Part shown: in pieces, positions 6,537 to 11,261 of the stretch
How positions within the stretch are numbered: the first letter of the stretch is position 1
How the letters are laid out: each line of letters begins with the position of its first letter
Notes under the pieces: model-generated
Databases searched by the model: none
What the model was told of the DNA's origin: nothing
The model's input: only the letters and a program-made list of their open reading frames with translations
Made by a program: the position numbers and the translations under genes
From: Clostridia bacterium
GTDB lineage: Bacteria; Bacillota; Clostridia; Oscillospirales; CAG-272
Direction of reading: 5' to 3'
Assembly (NCBI GenBank): GCA_017456685.1
Contig: JAFTIV010000051.1
Location: 1 to 11,261 of the forward strand
Length of the DNA stretch: 11,261 nucleotides

Positions 6537-9302
6537 ATGAGAAAATTTCTTTCTTTTATTATATTACTTTTATGCTGTGCGCTTCTCTGCTCGTGTGAGC
6601 TTGACATTTCGTCACAGCTAAATGCATGGTCAAGCCAGATTTATGATATCGCCTCAAACGCGGGCGGTGCGTATCTTAAGGAGACAACCTCGACTGAGCC
6701 ACCAAGCTCAACTGTTCCTGTTGAGAGCGAGTCGAGCAATCCCGACGACACAACAGAGCCAAGCGAGCCTGAGGATTCAAGCTCAAGCGAGGAGCCAGAG
6801 CCAGAGGTGCCAGTTGACCCAACTCCTGCGCGCCCTATCCCAACTGTTGAGCAGATTATGAGCGTTACACTCAACTTTGACCTTGAAAAGCACAGCGCAG
6901 GCGCGCTCGCAGTACATAACCCATTTGCTAATATGGTTATCAGCGCACCCTATGAGAGCATCAGCTCCGCTACCTTGGGCGCAAGATTTAAGGTTGCAAG
7001 AGAATACTATGGTGTTAATCCATCACTTCATATTGATATTAGCCTTGACGGAGTTACCGAGGACGATAGTGGAGATATGAGCTATGCCGAGCTTACTCAA
7101 ATCGTTCAAGGAATTCAAGACGAGCTTGGAAGCGAGGATTACACGCTTGATATAGCACCCGGTACTCACCCCGACTCTGTGCTTGCCACAGGCGATTATG
7201 CTAATCTTATAAGCGTTATGTACGACGGAAACCGCGGTGTTGTCCCAGGCGTTGGAATCTCGACCTCTGCCTTTGCGGGTACTACAAGGCTTACCTCTGC
7301 AAATCTTTCAAAGCCCGACCTTATGTATATGTTCTATATGCTTACCGACCTTGAGTCGGCTCGTGGCGGACTTGAAAAGGAATACATTGTAAATGCAATA
7401 AATGTAGATGCCTTTATTCCATCGTCAGTAACTCCCGAGGAGTTTTATGGCAACCCTCAAAACGAGCTTTCTAAGATGGTAAACTTTAGAAGCAATCCCG
7501 ACAATAATTACTTAGAGCTTCGCATCTCTAATTTCGGCTATAACACAGTAGATACCACAAGCGAGTATTATGCAACCGAGGAGCAACAGGCGAATTTGCT
7601 CGTTCGCTCATACCTCTTATTTGCAGAGCTTGGAATTGACAGGGCAAGCATTTGTCAATACAAGGACGGCGACGGTGGAAAATACGACGGCTTCGGCACA
7701 CTCAATGCTGACGGCACACCTAAGCTCGCACAATATTATCTTGCTACAATGAGCAAGGTGCTTGACGGCTTTACCTTTGTTGATAAAACGGTAACCGATA
7801 TGGGCGCGTTCATTTATGTTTTTGAAAACGAGGCTGGCGATATTGTTTATGCTGTTTGGAGCCCATCAAATGACGGCTCTGTAATCGAAAGCACTCAGCT
7901 TTGGAGCTACGAAAAGCACGCAACCCTTACAACCCTTACAGGCTCATACAAGCTTGAAAATACAGTGCTTACTCCAAATTCATCGGGCTTTGTGTCCGTT
8001 GACGCGCTCGAGACACCCTCGTTTATCACTATTAGAGCTGACGAAAGCGCCGATATTGAGCCCTTCGTCCCCTCTCGTGAGATTATGACAATAAGTGCAA
8101 TTATGGGCGCTTATGTAAACTTTGACCTCGAAAAGAGTGATACAAATGACCTTTCAAAATACAACCCCTTTGGCGCTATGAGAATTGGAAATCATATAAG
8201 TGCAATCAGCACCTCTGTTGAGGGAAATAACATTATGATAGCTAAGGGCTTCTACGGAATGGACCCAACGCTTCACCTTGATGTTGACCTTTCTAAGACG
8301 GGCGTAGAGGACGACAGTAGCGTCGAGGGCTTCTTGACCTACGAAGAGATTGCAAAGAAGGTTAGAAGCCATCAAAGCTCATTTGGTACAGGAATGATAG
8401 GCGCTTACAGAATTGAGCTTGGTAGCGCACCTGATACAAAAATGTCGGCTGGCGATTATGCTCTGCTCCTCAGCTACTGCTATGACGGTAATCGTGGCGA
8501 GGTTGACAAGGCAGGAATTATGAGCTCCTCGGCAAGCGCTGCAAAGAAATCTCAGCTCTTTGCGGGCTCTCTCTCCGCACCTAACTCGGCATATATGAAT
8601 GGCGTTCTTGAGGCGCTTAAGACGATAAGAGGACATCAAAATGTTGTCGCAATCTCGGGCTTCTACACGGATTGCTTCATTCCATCAAGCATAACTCCTG
8701 AGAGCTATTATCTAAATAGCGAAAGCGAGTTTGTTAAGATGCTTGAGCTTCGCAACACAAGCTACTCACACCTCGAAATTTGCGTGTCTGCCTTTGGCTA
8801 TAACACCCTTGATAGCGAGAGCAACTATTATGTGACAGAGCAAAAGCAGGCTGACTACCTTGTGCGCTCATACCTTCTCCTTGCAGGACTTGGAGTTGAC
8901 CACGCATATCTCTGTCAGTATATGGATAAGGCAGATAGTGAGTATAACGGCTTCGGCACACTCAACGCAGATGGCACAGCCAAGCTTGCGCAATATTATA
9001 TCTCAGCAATGAAAGGCACCCTTGACGGCTTCAAGTTCGTTGAAAGCCTTGAAAACGACCAAGGCGCGCTAATTTATAAGTTCCAAAATAATGATGGCGA
9101 TATCGTTTATGCCGTATGGAATGGCACAGGCGATGGTGGCACAATCAGCGATGTAAAAATCACAGTTGACAGAGGAACTCCCTCTGTGCTTACCTTAAAT
9201 AATACCTACACACCCGACACCTCGTCACTCTCTGTCGATGCAGATGATAGCACAGTGTCTGTCGATGCAGGTGAAACACCAGTGTTTGTAATCATTAAAT
9301 AA
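6537..9302 (+). CDS. Lipoprotein with two tandem TIM-barrel glycosidase-like domains, probably catalytically inactive
   Basis: A 921-residue surface protein. Residues 1-20 are a lipoprotein signal ending in a lipobox-like LCSC, with Cys20 as anchor. About 50-103 is a Ser/Glu/Pro-rich spacer. Two homologous units follow, about 104-500 and 515-921 (offset 420), each a barrel with a C-terminal beta domain. Shared phrases include YDGNRG, FIPSS.TPE, FGYNT, LVRSYLL and YxGFGTLNADG. The arrangement matches, from memory, clan GH-A glycosidases with motifs like NEPD, YDGHxG and TEFGYDT. Here the acid/base position reads GTHPD (209-213) and GSAPD (629-633), and the nucleophile position SNFGYNT (331-337) and SAFGYNT (751-757), so both glutamates appear lost in both units. 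A glycan-binding or structural role is inferred. The start follows AAGGAG with 5-base spacing. It is probably cotranscribed with the next gene, 20 bp downstream. Confidence 0.8.
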   Translation: MRKFLSFIILLLCCALLCSCELDISSQLNAWSSQIYDIASNAGGAYLKETTSTEPPSSTVPVESESSNPDDTTEPSEPEDSSSSEEPEPEVPVDPTPARPIPTVEQIMSVTLNFDLEKHSAGALAVHNPFANMVISAPYESISSATLGARFKVAREYYGVNPSLHIDISLDGVTEDDSGDMSYAELTQIVQGIQDELGSEDYTLDIAPGTHPDSVLATGDYANLISVMYDGNRGVVPGVGISTSAFAGTTRLTSANLSKPDLMYMFYMLTDLESARGGLEKEYIVNAINVDAFIPSSVTPEEFYGNPQNELSKMVNFRSNPDNNYLELRISNFGYNTVDTTSEYYATEEQQANLLVRSYLLFAELGIDRASICQYKDGDGGKYDGFGTLNADGTPKLAQYYLATMSKVLDGFTFVDKTVTDMGAFIYVFENEAGDIVYAVWSPSNDGSVIESTQLWSYEKHATLTTLTGSYKLENTVLTPNSSGFVSVDALETPSFITIRADESADIEPFVPSREIMTISAIMGAYVNFDLEKSDTNDLSKYNPFGAMRIGNHISAISTSVEGNNIMIAKGFYGMDPTLHLDVDLSKTGVEDDSSVEGFLTYEEIAKKVRSHQSSFGTGMIGAYRIELGSAPDTKMSAGDYALLLSYCYDGNRGEVDKAGIMSSSASAAKKSQLFAGSLSAPNSAYMNGVLEALKTIRGHQNVVAISGFYTDCFIPSSITPESYYLNSESEFVKMLELRNTSYSHLEICVSAFGYNTLDSESNYYVTEQKQADYLVRSYLLLAGLGVDHAYLCQYMDKADSEYNGFGTLNADGTAKLAQYYISAMKGTLDGFKFVESLENDQGALIYKFQNNDGDIVYAVWNGTGDGGTISDVKITVDRGTPSVLTLNNTYTPDTSSLSVDADDSTVSVDAGETPVFVIIK

Positions 9303-9322
9303 TATAAATGAGGTAAAAAATT

Positions 9323-10342
9323 ATGGCTAAAAAGGAAAAATCACTTGGTAGCTTTATCGGCAAGACCATTGCGCTTATTCTTTGTCTTGTGCTTGTTCTT
9401 GCTATAATTGCTGTAATTGTATTCTCCGTTGGAGAAAATATCGTTTTCTATAAGTTCTACAAAAATGCCGACAAGGCATTCAAAATTCCTGGTCTTTGGA
9501 CTGGTAGCGTGCCTCAGGGCTTTGAGTACATTGAGGACACAGACACCTTCCTTTACACAGGCTATCAAAAGGACGAAAAGACCGCTTCCGTTATCTATAT
9601 AATGCCCGAGGGTGGCGAGGGCGAGGCGCGCGAGGTTTCGCTTCTTAACAAGGACGGCTCAGCCTACACAGGCCACGCAGGTGGAATTACTATTTTTGAG
9701 GAAACAGTTTTCATTGCAACCGGCTCAGGCGTTGATATATTTAGTGCCGACGATGTTCTTGATGGCGACGATGAGGCAAAATGCCTTGGCAAGCTTGACA
9801 TTGATTTTGATGTTGCCTTCTGTGAGGTTTACGAGGGCAGACTCTTTGTTGGAAACTTCTATCGCGAGATTGACTACGAAACTCCCGAAAATCATCATAT
9901 GACAACACCCTGTGGCGATAAAAACACCGCTGTTATCTACGAGTTCGTGCTCGATTCTACAACCGACCTTCCAACCTCGTATAAGCCCGAAATGGTTTAC
10001 TCTATAAGAGATGCAATTCAGGGTCTTGCATTTGATGACGAGGGCAGAATGATACTTTCATCCTCTTGGGGACTTTCAAAGTCACATATCTATGTTTACG
10101 AAAAGCCCGAATTCGTTGTTGAGGACGGCTTCACCGTAAGTGCAAACGATACAACCTATAAGGCTGACCTTTGCTATCTCGATGGAAACTCGCTTAAGGA
10201 GGACATTGTCGCTCCACCTATGGCAGAGGAGCTCGTATATCACGATGGCAAGCTCTATATTATGAACGAGGCTGCGTCGATGAAGTACATTTTTGGTAAA
10301 ATTACTGGCGCTGCTTGGTGCTATGCCTACAGCCTTGATTAA
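9323..10342 (+). CDS. Membrane-anchored protein with a beta-propeller-like extracellular domain, unknown function
   Basis: A 339-residue protein that I cannot assign to a named family. Lysines at 3, 4 and 6 precede one hydrophobic segment (about 11-36), so it is likely an N-in, single-pass protein with residues 40-339 outside the cell. The outer part is rich in short beta-strand phrases typical of propellers: VPQGFEYIEDTDTFLYTGY, AYTGHAGGITIFEETVFIA, AIQGLAFDDEGRMILSSSWG and MAEELVYHDGKLYIMNEA. There is no recognisable catalytic motif. A GAGGT site lies 9 bases before the ATG. It sits 20 bp after the pseudo-glycosidase lipoprotein gene in the same direction, so the two are probably one operon and may act together at the cell surface. 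Its last codons form one arm of a hairpin continuing into the downstream array. Confidence 0.8.
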   Translation: MAKKEKSLGSFIGKTIALILCLVLVLAIIAVIVFSVGENIVFYKFYKNADKAFKIPGLWTGSVPQGFEYIEDTDTFLYTGYQKDEKTASVIYIMPEGGEGEAREVSLLNKDGSAYTGHAGGITIFEETVFIATGSGVDIFSADDVLDGDDEAKCLGKLDIDFDVAFCEVYEGRLFVGNFYREIDYETPENHHMTTPCGDKNTAVIYEFVLDSTTDLPTSYKPEMVYSIRDAIQGLAFDDEGRMILSSSWGLSKSHIYVYEKPEFVVEDGFTVSANDTTYKADLCYLDGNSLKEDIVAPPMAEELVYHDGKLYIMNEAASMKYIFGKITGAAWCYAYSLD

Positions 10343-10354
10343 AGCAAGGCTGTA
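10328..10354 (+). other. Hairpin spanning the stop codon of the propeller-like gene
   Basis: A perfect 10-bp stem, TACAGCCTTG / CAAGGCTGTA, with the TAA stop inside its 7-base loop. The left arm codes the final residues Tyr-Ser-Leu-Asp of the protein, and the right arm is the first part of the downstream hairpin array. There is no T-tract, so it is not a standard terminator; mRNA protection is one possibility. Confidence 0.7.
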
Positions 10355-10483
10355 ATGAAATCCGTCTTGCGACGGTTGAAATCTGCTTTGCAGATGAAAT
10401 CGCTTCGCGGTGAAATCCAAAAAGCCTACTTTTTGGATTGAGCTTGACGGCTTTCATTTCAACGAGGCTCTGCCTCGATTTCA
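10350..10483. repeat. Modular hairpin array, copy B (112-bp shared core 10350-10461)
   Basis: The reverse complement of copy A, beginning 8 bp after the stop of the propeller-like gene. The same hairpins recur, with TGAAAT as linker in this orientation, plus an extra module CGAGGC-TCT-GCCTCG (10463-10477) followed by another ATTTCA. Of the 6 differences from copy A, one is in a hairpin loop, one at the apex of the tight AAAAAGC/GCTTTTT hairpin, one lengthens that stem, and the rest are outside the shared stems. The array fills most of the 194-bp gap before the next gene. Confidence 0.85.
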
Positions 10484-10536
10484 ACCACGCATAGCTTTTA
10501 CCCCAAATTTTGTATCTTTAACACAAAGGAGCGAGT

Positions 10537-10779
10537 ATGAAAATTTACGACTTTAACGGAAAGAAAAATATTTGCGGTAAAAGAATAAAGGAAGCAAGAA
10601 AAAGAGCTGGCTTAACACAAGACAATCTTGCCGCAAGGCTTCAGCTTGAGGGCGTAATTTTAGAGCGAGATAGCGTTAGCAGGATAGAAATCGGCACTCG
10701 CTTTGTCGCAGATTACGAGCTTTTAGCTATTTGTAAAATCTTGAATGTCTCCCCTGCATATTTGCTTGGGCTTGAATAA
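10537..10779 (+). CDS. XRE-family helix-turn-helix regulator, single-domain
   Basis: An 80-residue DNA-binding protein. The Cro/CI-type helix-turn-helix spans about 13-76, with the pattern GKRIKEARKRAGLTQDNLAARL, DSVSRIEIGTRFVADYELL and the family-typical end ILNVSPAYLLG. There is no further domain for ligand sensing or oligomerisation. The ATG follows AAGGAG with a 5-base spacer. It is an isolated gene, with the hairpin array upstream and a strong terminator immediately after the stop. No promoter could be set with confidence in the short region before it. Targets are unknown; similar small regulators occur both as housekeeping factors and as remnants of mobile elements. Confidence 0.88.
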   Translation: MKIYDFNGKKNICGKRIKEARKRAGLTQDNLAARLQLEGVILERDSVSRIEIGTRFVADYELLAICKILNVSPAYLLGLE

Positions 10780-10813
10780 AAAATCCGCCTTTCGGGGCGG
10801 ATTTTGTTTTTTT
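10780..10813 (+). terminator. Rho-independent terminator after the XRE gene
   Basis: A perfect 10-bp stem AAAATCCGCC / GGCGGATTTT with a 6-base loop, followed by G and seven T residues, starting directly after the TAA stop. It separates the regulator from the OadG-like operon. Confidence 0.9.
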
Positions 10814-10855
10814 AGCGCGCATAAAAATTATTTTAATTAAAAGTCCTTAAAGCCC

Positions 10856-10884
10856 TTTACATTTGACAAATAGTGTGCTAAAAT
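10856..10884 (+). promoter_or_regulatory. Promoter of the OadG-like gene
   Basis: -35 TTTACA (10856-10861), 17-base spacer, -10 TAAAAT (10879-10884) with TGC just before it. The TTGACA at 10863 is only 10 bases from the -10 and is probably not used. The leader to the start codon is about 60 bases and ends in an AAGGAG site. I see no riboswitch fold in it. Confidence 0.65.
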
Positions 10885-10952
10885 GGTATATGTAAAAAAT
10901 TGGGCTTGCAGGTTGATTTTCCTGTGGCTACGAATAAAAAAGGAGTGAGAAA

Positions 10953-11258
10953 ATGGAAAAAATCCTACTATCTACAGAGCCTTCACTTGCTTTCGTGTGC
11001 TTCTTTGGCGTCGCGATAGTATTTGCTGGTCTTGTTCTTCTTATCGGTCTTGTATATCTTATGAACCTTATCTGCGATAAGCTTACAAAGGATACTCCCG
11101 CTAAGAGCGCTCCCTCTGTTCCCGCACCCGCACCAATGGCTTCTGCCACAATCCCAAATCGCGGTGAGGTTGTTGCAGCCGTTTGCGCGGCAATCGCAGA
11201 GGAAGAGGGCACGGATGTCTCGGCAATCCGCGTTATATCATTCAAAAAACTGAGTTAA
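10953..11258 (+). CDS. OadG-like gamma subunit of a sodium-pumping decarboxylase
   Basis: A 101-residue membrane protein. The plan is that of the OAD gamma family (PF04277 by recollection): a short N-terminus, one long transmembrane helix (about 13-40), an Ala/Pro-rich linker (about 49-64) and a small C-terminal domain with EVVAAVCAAIAEEEGTD followed by AIRVISFKKL. In oxaloacetate or methylmalonyl-CoA decarboxylases this subunit holds the carboxyltransferase and the membrane beta subunit together in a complex that exports sodium ions. The ATG follows AAGGAG with a 7-base spacer, and the TAA stop is at 11256. A dedicated promoter precedes it. Further subunits would be expected just beyond the right edge; these are not in the window, so which decarboxylase it serves is unknown. 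Confidence 0.8.
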   Translation: MEKILLSTEPSLAFVCFFGVAIVFAGLVLLIGLVYLMNLICDKLTKDTPAKSAPSVPAPAPMASATIPNRGEVVAAVCAAIAEEEGTDVSAIRVISFKKLS

Positions 11259-11261
11259 TTA

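Noticed and set aside
6537..9302. Active secreted glycoside hydrolase
   Set aside because: The fold motifs fit, but both expected catalytic glutamate positions are replaced in both repeats.
4941..10461. Composite transposon bounded by inverted repeats
   Set aside because: No transposase or recombinase gene lies between the copies and no target duplication is visible. Their placement just after stop codons fits a 3'-end repeat family better.
10863..10868. TTGACA as the -35 box of the OadG-gene promoter
   Set aside because: It is only 10 bases from the -10. The TTTACA at 10856 has the correct 17-base spacing.
10885..10952. Riboswitch in the leader of the OadG-like gene
   Set aside because: The leader is only about 60 bases, with one weak 4-bp stem and no known aptamer motif.

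Overview
The window looks like a chromosomal segment of a Bacillota (Clostridia-type) bacterium, probably an uncultured gut lineage. The grounds are strong AGGAG-type ribosome binding sites, TTGACA/TAAAAT promoters with TGn extended -10 elements, a gram-positive-style tailed-phage head module, and a sodium-pump decarboxylase gamma-type subunit. Genus cannot be told from the sequence alone.

Left part (1-4.4 kb, all on the minus strand): the DNA-packaging and head module of a siphovirus-like prophage. In transcription order it has a short small-terminase-like gene, large terminase, SPP1 gp6-like portal, a scaffold-like protein and a major capsid protein that runs off the left edge. The genes are tightly packed, with 11-bp overlaps at terS/terL and portal/scaffold and a 7-bp gap between terL and portal. 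The scaffold has an unusual N-terminal half made of 13-residue repeats encoded by a 39-bp DNA repeat. Fragments of the same repeat occur in non-coding DNA 3 kb away. No integrase, repressor or lysis gene is visible, so it cannot be said whether the prophage is complete.

Middle gap (4.36-5.10 kb): no credible gene. It is packed with small repeats: a 9-bp palindrome, two heptamer-repeat patches, a rho-independent terminator, a run of adjacent mini-hairpins, a C6/G6 palindrome and a 112-bp hairpin array.

Central part (5.1-10.34 kb): a divergent pair of transcription units. On the minus strand is a GH109-like member of the Gfo/Idh/MocA oxidoreductase family. On the plus strand are a 921-residue lipoprotein with two tandem TIM-barrel glycosidase-like domains and a membrane-anchored, propeller-like protein. 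In both barrels the two expected catalytic glutamates appear to be replaced (GNEPD-like site: GTHPD and GSAPD; SEFGYNT-like site: SNFGYNT and SAFGYNT), suggesting a surface pseudo-glycosidase. Two copies of the 112-bp hairpin array (106/112 identical by hand count) lie just 3' of the two outermost genes, in inverted orientation to each other. Each therefore has the same orientation relative to its own gene.

Right part (10.5-11.26 kb): a small XRE-type regulator with a clear terminator, then a promoter and a short OadG-like membrane subunit that probably begins a decarboxylase operon continuing to the right.
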